A DNA stretch of 64,000 nucleotides from Kappaphycus alvarezii. Its lineage: Eukaryota > Rhodophyta > Florideophyceae > Gigartinales > Solieriaceae. The notes below the pieces were generated by a model. That model ran no database searches. It was not told where the DNA came from and was given only the letters and a program-made list of their open reading frames with translations. Shown here in pieces: positions 48,650 to 58,404 of this stretch; position 1 is the stretch's first letter; each line of letters opens with the position of its first letter. The stretch covers positions 1-64,000 of the forward strand of contig NADL03000568.1 in assembly GCA_002205965.3 (NCBI GenBank). Direction: 5' to 3'. Position numbers and translations under genes: made by a program.

Positions 48650-50241
48650 GTAGAGATCAGCTGCACAAATTTCGAGGCACATTCACGTTCTAGAATCTGC
48701 GAACGCTCTCATGATCCGCGGCGAACCATGTTTCACAAAATATGGCTGAAACTCCTATTGCTGAGAGAAATCTCGCCATTGTTTCCACAATGAAGGCCAT
48801 GAATGATACAATAGGACCAGAAGTGGTAGTGCACCTTGCATTAGTATTCAAATAGTATCTTAAACTTCGGCCCCCCTCGGAACCGTATCAAAGCTCTTCT
48901 GTTTGCCTAGAAAGAACAGATATAGACACGCTAGCGAGCACAAAAGTTTCTAAGCAGTTCATTCGATTCTACTTTAGCTTGCACTCAAAACTTCAGTACC
49001 TCTGACATGCGACAGAGCATATAAAGGTGGAGATTTGTTATTAGTATGGCGAATAAAGGCAGTAGCATATTGTATCGTTGAGTAGCTGGGCCTTAACACT
49101 GTGGAATTCTTTGATTCCAACAAGAAACCATTTTTTGAGGGTGTCCTGGAGACCAACCCCGCAAGACCATTAAAAGAGGCATAAATTGAGCCCTCTTTCA
49201 ATCCTGTAACCATTTTCCACATTCTCATGAACAGTATGCAGATTTTTGTTACATACTCAGAACTACCCGTCAAATACTTTATTTTTGAGGTATAATTACT
49301 CCACCTAAACAATAAACGCACGTAGGTATCAAAAAGACAAGGAGAAGAAAGAAGAAATAAGAAAATTACTAGAACTCGTAACGATCAAAGTTTCACTGAG
49401 TAACGAGGTCCTGTCAGATGCAAATAAACTAGCAGGGCGCTTCGTGCTCTCAACAAAGTCCGGTTTTGACGGTAAAGTAAATTTCAAGTCAAGGTTGGAT
49501 ATCGGAGGACATCGAGATAGAAGGATAGACATTCTAGTAGACAAATTATCGTCCACTTTTGAACTACCCAGCGGCCTTAATCAGTACACATTCTGATAAT
49601 CTTAGCAACTACCGTTGATTTCAACGCATGGAATGTATAAATTATACAAGCATACCTAAAATCTATCGAAGCGTTCGCTTGAAATATATTCATAGGAAAA
49701 CGGCTCCCGAATTAGACTTTAACTCCGGCCATTGTTTGAAATCTCTGTTTTTATTATTTTTTCTGCGATGATGTTGATTTATGGGACACTAATATAGACA
49801 AGCATTATCGCAAAGGACTCTGCATGACTCCAATGCACATATTTACTTAATCAGTAGGTTGAAGAAGGAATTTGTTGTAGTAATATGTAATTCCAGGAAC
49901 TATCTGAAAAGACACGTCAGAAGTTTGATCTGAAGGACAATGATTTCCCCCCAGCGGAGTTTACTGCTTTCTTTTTTGGTCGTGAAAAGGATTGAACTTT
50001 CTACATAGACCAGAATACCTACCCTCGGAAGGCCTATTATTTACCAATGGGCGTATACTTCTCCCAATTTGGTTCGATGCGTATAAGGTTGGCATGACCT
50101 GCGAATTCAAGGCCCGAACATTTCTTCTAAATCTCACAAGTAGTGCAAAAACAGAAGGTATGTAAATTGAGGAGTCTATTACCGATTTCCGTAGGCTCAA
50201 TAAGGTAATAAAGTACGCCATTGATAACAATCTACGCCTTT
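48650..50241 (+). pseudogene. A2, copia A-family relic, left part
   Basis: 48,770-48,855 resembles the integrase block AMNDTIGPEVVVHLALVF of copia A. 49,340-49,580 matches the RT entry (IRKLLELVTIKVSLSNEVL, KLAGRFVLSTKSGFDGKVNF, DIGGHRDRR). 49,900-50,240 matches the region before RNase H (KFDLKDNDFPPAEFTAFFFG, RLNKVIKYAIDNNLR). The last codons run straight into the LTR of copia B. Many stops are present. It is the host into which copia B inserted. Confidence 0.75.
50237..50241. other. target site duplication of copia B (left)
   Basis: CCTTT precedes the LTR and is repeated exactly at 55,775-55,779. Confidence 0.95.
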
Positions 50242-50754
50242 TGTTATAGTAAACGAAGTAGGGCAAAGGGAAAGGTTGTTGAAGTTGAAGAAGAACAAAT
50301 TGAAGTTGTGAAGATGTCGCTTGAGGTTTTCTTGGAACCGAAGAACAAACGGTCAAACGGTATAAGTACACTACCGAGCTAGAATTCCTCGTAACTACAA
50401 GTTATCTAGAACAATCAAAGGAACAGTATAACTACCAATGGCATTTCGACACTCCAATCCACAATACTCTAAGCGTCACTGTATTACATCTGTATTACAT
50501 CCAACAACGCAAATACACGCTGTATTACATCCAACAACACAAATACACGTCACTGTAATCAAACGTAGAAAACAATTCTGCCAAGTAATCTGTAAACCTG
50601 TAAGTGCATTGTTGTGTCTTTGATTCACATCTCAGCATGCCTGTCGACCGTAAGTACCACATCATCATATTGTTGCCTTGTCTGTCCACTCCTCTCAGCA
50701 TGTTGGAATTTACTTCCATCAGTAACCAAGGATCAATCGACTGACACCTCAACA
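50242..50754 (-). repeat. 3' LTR of copia B
   Basis: 513 bases, plus-strand ends TGTTATAG...CCTCAACA. It differs from the right copy at only three positions (near 50,248, 50,736 and 50,742). A 30-base unit (TGTATTACATCCAACAAC, R, CAAATACACGY) is tandemly duplicated at 50,491-50,550. Confidence 0.97.
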
Positions 50755-50766
50755 CTCCTCCTCGAT

Positions 50767-51300
50767 TTAGCCTCCAAGTCCAAATCTTGTCCTGATTACA
50801 TCAAGTACCCTTGGACCTATCGGCTTAGTGAGCATGTCAGCGTCGTTTTCCTCAGTCGGAACATAGCCCACGTGAACCAGCAACTTCTTGACCAGCCCGC
50901 GGATGAAGTGTATACGCACATCTATGTGCTTTGCACGTTTGGACGGGCATTTTTCGGAGGTTGCCCAACCAATGGCTGCTTGGTTGTCCGACTTGATTGG
51001 CACTTTCTCAGTCACAACTTTAAGGCCAGATTCTTGCAATACACGTCCAATCCACAACACCTCCTGGGCTACTTCTGTCATTGCATGGTACTCAGCTTCA
51101 CAAGTAGACAGTGCCACAGCAGTCTGCTTCTTGGCTCCCCACATCACTGTTGCTTCGCCCAGTTTGACCAAGTACCCAGACATCGACTTTCGGTCAACAG
51201 TGTCGCCAGCATAATCTGAGTCCACGAATGAGAGCATATCCAGACTACCCGCTGAGTAGAACATGCCAAAGTCAGTTGTCCCTCGGAGATACCGCAGCAC
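50767..51300 (-). CDS. copia B RNase H domain
   Basis: A 177-codon open frame, MLRYLRGTTDFGMFYSAG at the start, then SFVDSDYAGD with the first catalytic aspartate, KKQTAVALSTCEAEYHAMTE (conserved E), IKSDNQAAIGWA (third acidic residue) and KRAKHIDVRIHFIR. The end ADMLTKPIGP is the usual copia terminus, stopping 13 bases before the LTR. It degrades the RNA strand of the cDNA hybrid. All key residues are present. A frame change at about 51,300-51,346 separates it from RT. Confidence 0.9.
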   Translation of the reverse strand: MLRYLRGTTDFGMFYSAGSLDMLSFVDSDYAGDTVDRKSMSGYLVKLGEATVMWGAKKQTAVALSTCEAEYHAMTEVAQEVLWIGRVLQESGLKVVTEKVPIKSDNQAAIGWATSEKCPSKRAKHIDVRIHFIRGLVKKLLVHVGYVPTEENDADMLTKPIGPRVLDVIRTRFGLGG

Positions 51301-51345
51301 TCTCTTGGCACCACGATAACAGTATGCAGTAGGTGCATTTTGGAA

Positions 51346-52932
51346 TCAAGCCAAAATAAGAACGGACACCAGGATATCAGGGCGACTGCGTAATGCCAAG
51401 TATAGTAGGCACCCAATCATCTGCTGGTATCGTTCCACATCCACAACTGTCTTATCGTCCTCTGCATCCAGACCAGTAAAGAAGGACTCGATCATAGGAG
51501 TTAGCGCTGGTTTAGACTCTTGCAAACCAAAGCGCCGTAGAGTACTTTCCGTGTATTGAGGCTGGCACAGTTTGAGTGACGTTAAATGCCCATGTGAGTC
51601 CGTTGTCCATTTCAGTTGCACTTCTAGGAAGAGCTCAACTCCATCAGCCACTCGAAGCTTGTACAGCGACTTGAGCTCCTCCACAATGGCTTTTCTGGCG
51701 CCAACGGCATGAGCGAGCACCAACAGATCGTCGACATAAACCAAGATGTACTCATGGAACGTGCCATCCACACACTTTCGGCGAAACAAACATGGTGCGC
51801 TGGGCAACTCAAAGAATCCAATGCCATTAAGATCTGTGCAAAGCTTTGTATTCCATGCTTAATGCGCTTGCTTTAGTCCATACATCGCTTTCTTGAGCCA
51901 GTAGCACTGCGACTCGACTCCAGGTATACCACGTGGGGACATTACCCAGACGGATTCTGCAAGTTCTCCATTTAGGAAAGCCGTTTTTACGTCCAACTGC
52001 GCAATGTGCATTCTGAGGCACATCGCCAAGTACAGGAAGATGCGCACAATTGTGAACGATACAACAGGGGCGTACGTCTCTTTGTAGTTTTCGCGGTACC
52101 TTTGAAAGTTTCCGCCTGCCACAACTCGGGCTTTGAATCGTTCCACAGTTCCATCTGCGTTCCTTTTCACCTTCAAAACCGGATGCGTGGGAAGAGGCTG
52201 CGAACCTGGAGAGTCGTCTCTGTACCAAGTGTCGTTGTCATCCAAAGCCTGAAGTTCTTCATCAATGGCTGACTGCCATAATGCTTGCTCCTCCGGAGTA
52301 GAGCTCAAAGCTTCCCACAGAGTCGGTTCGTCACTGGTTGTGACCTTGACAACGCTCTGTGAATAAGCCGACGTTGCCATGTACCGAGCTGGAGGCTTAC
52401 GGCGACTGCGTGAGGGATAGCGACGTTTTTGGCTTCCGTAATGAACGTCGTCTTGAAGCTCAGGCTGAGGAGTTTCATCGTGTGCATCCTCTAAATTATC
52501 GTCATCTTCATCGTCGTCATCGTCACGGTGCGAGTTGCCATCTTTCTCCTCCAGAGGTGGTAGCCCTTGATCATCATTGTCATTGTCACTGTCACTGTCG
52601 CTCTCGTCGTCAACCGTATGCTTGTCAACAGAGAGTTCAATGAAGGTGTCACTTTCGATGTCACTTTCAGATCCCGAAGGCTCAGCGTACGAGCTGGCGT
52701 CAGACTCCGCCTCACTATCCATGTACTCATCAAAGCTGGGTGCACCGGGAAACCTAGACTCGTCAAATGTCACATGACGGGACTCGGTAATTTGGGGCAT
52801 GCCATCGTCATCAATCACAAGTACCCGATACACACCATGCTCCAGAGTCTCCAGGTACACACCCTCAATGGCTCGGGCTTCAAACTTAGAGCCCTTTGGT
52901 AGCCGTAGCACGTATGCCATGCACCCAAACAC
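51346..52932 (-). pseudogene. copia B integrase C-terminus and reverse transcriptase
   Basis: 52,932-51,859 reads VFGCMAYVLRLPKGSKFEAR (integrase C-terminal domain), then an acidic, S/D-rich linker. The RT entry follows (TLWEALSSTPEEQALWQSAI, KARVVAGGNF, APVVSFTIVRIFLYLAM), with the first catalytic aspartate in QLDVKTAFLNGEL and KKAMYGLKQAH. A TAA at 51,859 interrupts what should read K-Q-x-x-x-A-W. The same frame continues with NGIGFFELPSAPCLFRR and ILVYVDDLLVLAHA (intact YVDD, residues 24-27 of the 51,807 frame). Only the stop and the frame change at the 3' end break it. Confidence 0.92.
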
Positions 52933-53070
52933 CTTAACATTCTTTAGTGACGGGTCTTTTCCGGTAAACAGAGAGTATGGTGTTGCATTTACCCCTGAGT
53001 GAGGGACTCTGTTCCGTACGTAAATGACATGTTTTATTGCAATCGGCCACAGACATGACGGTAGATCAGC

Positions 53071-53502
53071 TTAGATTAGCATGGACAATGCACTTTCCAC
53101 CAGAGTTCGATTGACACGTTCAGCAATGCCGTTGAGTTCCGGAGTATATGGCGGGGAGATTAACTTGTTCTCCTCTCCTCCTCCCAAGGAATTCTGCAAA
53201 GCAATATACTCCTCAGCACCGTCCGAGTGTATCTTTCGGATGCTAGCTCCTCCAATCTCACGGAACTTGGAAGACACACCATCAAACACCTCAGGCAATT
53301 CGCTGCGTCGACGCATCATTCCGGCACACAGGTACCTGGAACGGTCATCTACAAACGTGGAGATGTATCTTAGCCGATCAGGGAACGAGAGCTCGAGCTT
53401 CCCGACTATGTCTGAGTGAACAATTTCACCAATCTCTGTGGCACGCTCAAAATGACCTGGGAACGGTAGTCTGTGAGCCTTACGAGGCGACATGCACGAC
53501 AA
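53071..53502 (-). CDS. copia B integrase catalytic core
   Basis: Open frame of 143 codons with GEIVHSDIVGKLELSF (D31), IHSDGAEEY (D94) and NGIAERVNRTLVESALSML (E128), the complete D,D,E triad with normal spacing, ending at a TAA (53,071) before ADLPSCLWPIAIKHV. The zinc-binding part lies in the preceding frame. It would insert the cDNA into the host genome. As a separate piece it is probably not made; the surrounding polyprotein is broken by a frame change at about 53,490 and this stop. Confidence 0.9.
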   Translation of the reverse strand: MSCMSPRKAHRLPFPGHFERATEIGEIVHSDIVGKLELSFPDRLRYISTFVDDRSRYLCAGMMRRRSELPEVFDGVSSKFREIGGASIRKIHSDGAEEYIALQNSLGGGEENKLISPPYTPELNGIAERVNRTLVESALSMLI

Positions 53503-54455
53503 ACGTCGTTCATTTCAGGGAGCTTAGGTACGCCATCTACGTACTTGTGCAAATAGGACAAATCCCTAGGGTTCATGTGAGCAAGGCGGCGATGCCAGAG
53601 TGCTACAGTTTCTAAATCAGTCATAATCATTGCCCTCTCTGTTCCTTCAGGGGCAACCGGTTCAGGCAGCATGTACATTCGGGTGTCTGGATCGCGTGTT
53701 CCATGACCAATAAGAAACTCGTCTCCTTCAAGCACGAGGCGGACATTTCTGCGACCAAAGTGTGACTCTATCCCGTTGTCAGCTAACCTACCAGTGGAGA
53801 CAAGGTTGTAGCCTAGACCCGAAATGTACAGCACATCTTCCAGACGAATGTTGGCATTTTCGAAGGGTAAAATGACTTCACCTACATGGGCTGCCTGCAC
53901 AGCCGTCTTGTCTGCAAGTAGGACAATACGCCTTTGACACGGCTTTAGAGACCCCGTCACAAACGCAGATAGTGTGTGGAAGCAATGTGCAGTTGCTCCA
54001 CTGTCGGCATATGATCGGTGGTCCTGGGGCGGAGAAATGGTTGTCTTTTCAACTATTGCCCCAGCGAACACAGGCTTAGATTTCTTACCAGACGACTTCT
54101 CACCGGCTGTGCCAGTGCCATTTGCAGCTGGTTTTACAGCTTGTGCAGCAAACAGTTGTCGGGCCCTCGGAGGCAGCTTGTTGTTGGGGTTGTTTGGATT
54201 GAGCCAACATCTATCCTCAGTATGGCCGTCCTTCTCACAGAAGTCGCAGTGATACCCATTAGGGTTCTGGCCAGACTTGACAGACTTCAGAGCCGCAGCC
54301 AATGCACGTGCCGTGGTCTCAATGTCTGAGGAGTTGTCCTCGGAGTCCGAGGTATCATGCCGAGTCTCACTTTGCGCGGCCAAGTTTGCTCTTGCGACTG
54401 CGCCTGGACCGACCCTTTCTGGATCCAGTTGACTTGGACATGGACTGTCGAGCAT
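53406..54455 (-). CDS. copia B nucleocapsid, protease and integrase zinc region
   Basis: A 349-codon frame. Residues 70-83 are a perfect zinc knuckle, C-x2-C-x4-H-x4-C (CDFCEKDGHTEDRC). Residues 149-158 are the protease active site YADSGATAHC. ENANIRLEDVLYISGLGYNL and STGRLADNGIESHF follow. The pre-integrase block LWHRRLAHMNPRDLSYLHKY and VCRACRLVR form the HHCC region. The frame ends where a frame change leads into the catalytic core. The overlap with the preceding gag frame (54,455-54,367) leaves open whether that shift is programmed or a mutation. Confidence 0.9.
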   Translation of the reverse strand: MLDSPCPSQLDPERVGPGAVARANLAAQSETRHDTSDSEDNSSDIETTARALAAALKSVKSGQNPNGYHCDFCEKDGHTEDRCWLNPNNPNNKLPPRARQLFAAQAVKPAANGTGTAGEKSSGKKSKPVFAGAIVEKTTISPPQDHRSYADSGATAHCFHTLSAFVTGSLKPCQRRIVLLADKTAVQAAHVGEVILPFENANIRLEDVLYISGLGYNLVSTGRLADNGIESHFGRRNVRLVLEGDEFLIGHGTRDPDTRMYMLPEPVAPEGTERAMIMTDLETVALWHRRLAHMNPRDLSYLHKYVDGVPKLPEMNDVCRACRLVRLTDYRSQVILSVPQRLVKLFTQT

Positions 54456-55082
54456 TATACTCGTCGATTAGAGTTGTTGCGACGTAGTCCCATGTCAGAT
54501 CTGAGGTATCCTTCGTACGGAGAGCAGCAGCAGTGGACTCAAGCGGACACTTGGGATCGATGGACGCCAATAGCATAGGAGCCTTGTGCGTTTCCGGTAT
54601 GGCTGCGTCCTTGCCCATCTGCTCTAGCTGTGCAAACAACGAGGTGTATTTGTCGACATATGACGACATGTTCTGATCGGTATACCTCATGCTAAACAGT
54701 TGAGTCTGCACAGCGATACGGGAAACGGTTCGGTTGGAGGCATAACGTGCATCCAACAGTTGCAACATTCGTTTCGGATCATCGTCGGCTTCGATAACAA
54801 CACGTAGCAGGGCATCTCCGAGTACGGATATGATGATACCGGATGCCTCTCGCGTTTGACAATGTCACGAGTGCTTCGTACAGTATCGTCATCGGGAGTG
54901 GTGGTCGTCGCTGTTGTAGTTGAGGATCCTGACCCGGATTCGACCACACCCCATACGCCTTTCACACGACATGCTGCTCGTAAACGAAGGCGCCACAGCC
55001 CATAGTCATCTCCTCGACGTCCATGGAAACGAGGGATTTTGATGCCACTCGTACCATCCGGTTCGAATTCGGACTCGGACAT
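54367..55082 (-). pseudogene. copia B gag
   Basis: Starts MSESEFEPDGTSGIKIPRF at 55,082, with LWRLRLRAACRVKGVWGVVE, the typical copia gag head. A frame change at about 54,770-54,860 is needed to continue into MLQLLDARYASNRT, YTDQNMSSYVDKYTSLFAQL, LLASIDPKCPLE and LTWDYVATTLIDEYNAR, after which a basic tail (SRKGRSRRSRKSK) ends the frame at 54,367. Gag forms the particle and binds RNA. The start is supported by its position about 180 bases inside the 5' LTR. Confidence 0.88.
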
Positions 55083-55261
55083 GTTGATGACCTAGCGCTG
55101 ACAAGAAGACAGTAGAACTTAGATGACAAAATGAAAACTTGAAAGTAACTTGATGAGGTTGAAGACTGAAAGGAACGTTGAAGTTGCTGCGAAATAAAGA
55201 AGGGATCAAGAGCAGTGAAGCGATGAAGTCTGCTTAAATTCGACCTTCTGGGCCCATAACC

Positions 55262-55774
55262 TGTTATGGTAAACGAAGTAGGGCAAAGGGAAAGGTTGTT
55301 GAAGTTGAAGAAGAACAAATTGAAGTTGTGAAGATGTCGCTTGAGGTTTTCTTGGAACCGAAGAACAAACGGTCAAACGGTATAAGTACACTACCGAGCT
55401 AGAATTCCTCGTAACTACAAGTTATCTAGAACAATCAAAGGAACAGTATAACTACCAATGGCATTTCGACACTCCAATCCACAATACTCTAAGCGTCACT
55501 GTATTACATCTGTATTACATCCAACAACGCAAATACACGCTGTATTACATCCAACAACACAAATACACGTCACTGTAATCAAACGTAGAAAACAATTCTG
55601 CCAAGTAATCTGTAAACCTGTAAGTGCATTGTTGTGTCTTTGATTCACATCTCAGCATGCCTGTCGACCGTAAGTACCACATCATCATATTGTTGCCTTG
55701 TCTGTCCACTCCTCTCAGCATGTTGGAATTTACTTCCATCAGTAATCAAGGCTCAATCGACTGACACCTCAACA
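55262..55774 (-). repeat. 5' LTR of copia B
   Basis: 513 bases, TGTTATGG...CCTCAACA on the plus strand. The 30-base internal duplication lies at 55,511-55,570. It is followed by the CCTTT target duplication at 55,775-55,779. Confidence 0.97.
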
Positions 55775-56312
55775 CCTTTGTTTTGACAAACTTGACCCTA
55801 AGACACTTTGCATCGTTGGTTTCTTAGAGTCTTCGTTCGCCAACAATCCCGACATGTCCTCCCAGCTCTGACACATTCTTCACTTCGCATTGCCCCAAAC
55901 GCGGTTTTTTTCTTGCCTTTAAGTCCGTCAAGGAGAGTAGAGTCACAAAGGCAGCCATGTCTGGAGATATCATTAACATTAATATTTTTCATATTTAATT
56001 TTCAATCGGAAAATAGTTGGAGCCTATGATTTCAAGAAATTTCTCTGCTCTGTAACTTATCAATAGAAATTCCTTCTTCTACTTAATTTCTAAAGTTTTC
56101 CGCACATCTGAAAAAAGGATGATACTCGAGATCATCGCCTTTTGGAAAGGCTTCCGAGATGAGGTCATCGCTGTCATAAGCATTTTACGGAGCGAAAAAA
56201 ATCTTACTAAAGCTTGCACAAATCCTATGTACCCAGAAATTCTTGTATAAACAATTTTCTGTGGTCAACTAGACATTCATTCGGAACAATGCATCATGAG
56301 GACGCCGGTAAA
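55775..56312 (+). pseudogene. A2, copia A-family relic, right part (RNase H)
   Basis: Directly after the duplicated CCTTT the frame resumes as CFDKLDPKTLCIVGFLESSF, then ANNPDMSSQL and a stop. This is the RNase H block that follows IKYAIDNNLR at 50,240. The end, at about 56,265-56,305 (GTCAACTAGACATTCATTCG), matches the end of copia A RNase H near 34,951. The middle is full of stops. Confidence 0.75.
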
Positions 56313-56317
56313 GACTT

Positions 56318-57199
56318 AATTTACGCAATAAAAAGCTAAATAGTCCCCTTTATGTCCAATTTCGGCGAATTCAGCTCATCGTAGATTTTCAATATCTCTC
56401 CTGGAAACCCAATTGCACATCTTTAAGCCCTGTGAAGGTTGAGCCCCTTTTGCGCATCAATGGCAACTCAACAGTATATCTCCGGCAGCTTATGTATGAT
56501 CTATGACAAGTTCATCACCTAATCTCTATGCTTGTAGCCAACAATGGTTACGAAAGTTGTTGATTTTTCGAACTCTGAAACCCCAAAGACTGTTTTCTTG
56601 TATTTCTTTTTTCTCGAGGGTCTTTCAAAGATTTAAGCCCTAAGGGAACCTATAGTGACATAGATTACGTGGTCTCAGATTCCTAAAGCCTTCGTTTACG
56701 CCATTATCACCCCCTCTACGATCCGGGAGAAAACATATTTGATGAACCATTTTATTTTGGTAACCTTTTCTGCCGTGTTGCTGTTCAGATTACCGCTCAA
56801 GCCAATCAAAAGATCCTGCGCTTCGATACCAAGGAAAGATGAGAGTCTATAATCGTTATTGTATTCTCCTGGTCCATTAAACACAAAGAAGACTTCAAGT
56901 TTGCGTCTGCAGAACCGCATCATGCTTTCGCCGAGCCCGAATATATCCAGCAATAGCATCACCGCAGCTGGTCTTTTCCGGCCCCGTTTATGTAGTGACA
57001 AAAATTTGGAGCACTAATCTTTCGAATCCGTGATTGCAAGAGTATCCAGAGCGACCTCATGTCTCGTGTATCTCGGAAGACATTTTGCAGAACCAATGAT
57101 CAAGAAGTATGAACATAAATCACCTACACCATCCAAACTAGCATACCACTTCCCCTTTATGTGATCCGTTTTCCCGCTGGACCCACCACTTCCATACAT
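56318..57199 (-). pseudogene. antisense open frames beside A2, possible counterpart of the copia A antisense frame
   Basis: On the minus strand, 57,199-57,014 and 57,001-56,696 lie in one frame with a single stop between them (168 codons: KGKWYASLDGVGDLCSYF, HKRGRKRPAAVMLLLDIFG, GPGEYNNDYRLSSFLGIEA). The same frame continues with more stops to about 56,320. Position and orientation, tail-to-tail with A2 RNase H, equal those of the antisense frame in copia A. A short stretch (KKTVFGVSEF...TTFVTIVG) can be laid against SKTVLRGVMSSF...TTVIILG there. The likeness is weak; it may be unrelated sequence between A2 and gypsy G. Confidence 0.3.
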
Positions 57200-57229
57200 A
57201 ATTGCCTCTTTTCTCTATGTCTTCATAGC

Positions 57230-58404
57230 AACTAAGTCTACCGAGAAGAACTGGTCGAGGGCGAGGAGATAGGGACTCCCAGTGAAGATTTTACTTCTAA
57301 TTCGACCGTCGGTCCGGGGTCCTCGGGCTATTCGGAAGAAGAGCTGGTCCTAGCTATCCGCGAAGAGAACTTTACTGGATCGAGCGAAGGCCCCATCAGT
57401 GAAGACAGCACCACTGACGAAAAAGAAAAGAAGGAGAAAATGCGGGATTCCCTGAGAGCTCGACTCGCCCATTTGAAAGAAGAAACGCAAGCTGAGATAA
57501 ATGGTTTGCTTCGCGATACGGGAATCGTCGCCTGGACTATAGACGAGCTACGACCTGCAGCCGTTCCGACGAAGCATTCCTATGAAATGAAGGACCCTTC
57601 CCCGATCTACCACAGGGCTCACCGAATGTCGCCTTGACACAACGAAATCGCCCGCGGAGAAATCGACAACATGTAAGATGCTGGGATCATCACCCCAGCG
57701 TCGTCGGCGTGGTCGTTCCCAGTGGTTATCGTGACGAAAAAGGACGGCGGGCCTCGTTTCTGCATGGATTATTGCACTCTGAACCGCAAGATGAAGGCAG
57801 ATCGTTGGCCACTACCTAAGGTAGAAAAGATATTCGACGACCTGAAGGGTAGCTCTATTTTCACCACCCTTGATTTGTTTGCATGGTACTGGAAAATCCG
57901 CATGGCCGAAGAGTGTAAGGAGATGACTACGTTCGTCAGCCGTTTTGGTACCTTCACGATCGAGGTGATGCCATTTGGTCTAATGAAGCGCCTTCCACAT
58001 TTCACTGCATGATGGATTACGTACTGAAGGACGCTCCCTTCGCCCGTGTCTATCTTATTGATGTCGTGATCTTCTCCAACTCTATGGAGGAGCATATTGA
58101 TCACTTGACTGTCGTTTTCAAGGCAATCGTGGACGCAGGACTTAAGCTTAAGATTACAAAATGCGCGTTTGCTATACCAAGCGTAAAGCTGCTCGGTCAC
58201 TTCGTAGACAAGCGGGGAGTCTTCGTCGACGAAGAGAAGATTGATGCCATAAAAAGGTCCCCCGTTCCTACCAACTCAACCGAGTTGCGTAGCTTTCTTG
58301 GCCTCGCCAGGTATTACCGTCGCTTCATCAAGGACTTTGCCGGAATATTCTGTGCCCTTCACGCAGCAACTTCCGGTAATAGGAAGTTCGAATAGACTAA
58401 GGAA
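57230..58404 (+). pseudogene. gypsy G linker and reverse transcriptase
   Basis: The frame begins at about 57,232 with an acidic linker (EELVEGEEIGTPSEDF). RT follows: DPSPIYHRAHRMSP, a TGA, EIARGEIDNM, a TAA, then ASSAWSFPVVIVTKKDGGPR, KMKADRWPLPKVEKIFDDL, SSIFTTLDLFAWYWKIRM with the first aspartate, and TIEVMPFGLM. After a frame change at about 58,000 it continues YVLKDAPFARVYLIDVVIFS. The usual Y-L-D-D reads Y-L-I-D, so one catalytic aspartate is lost. LLGHFVDKRGVF and LRSFLGLARYYRRFIKDFAG close the domain; a TAG interrupts RKFE-x-TKEM where tryptophan is usual. Confidence 0.92.

Larger units (their letters stand above)
50242..55774 (-). mobile_element. copia B, young full-length Ty1/copia element
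   Basis: 5,533 bp, minus strand, with 513-bp LTRs about 99.4% identical and a perfect CCTTT duplication. The sequence just inside the 5' LTR (minus strand) is GGTTATGGGCCCAGAAG. This is the kind of primer site known from Drosophila copia, pairing to the anticodon region of initiator tRNA-Met (half-tRNA priming). It encodes gag, protease, integrase, RT and RNase H. Despite its youth the coding sequence has several frame changes and two in-frame TAA codons. Confidence 0.97.

Noticed and set aside
52006..52902. Plus-strand open frames opposite copia B pol
   Set aside because: They mirror the acidic S/D-rich linker and RT of the real minus-strand gene and have no independent motif.
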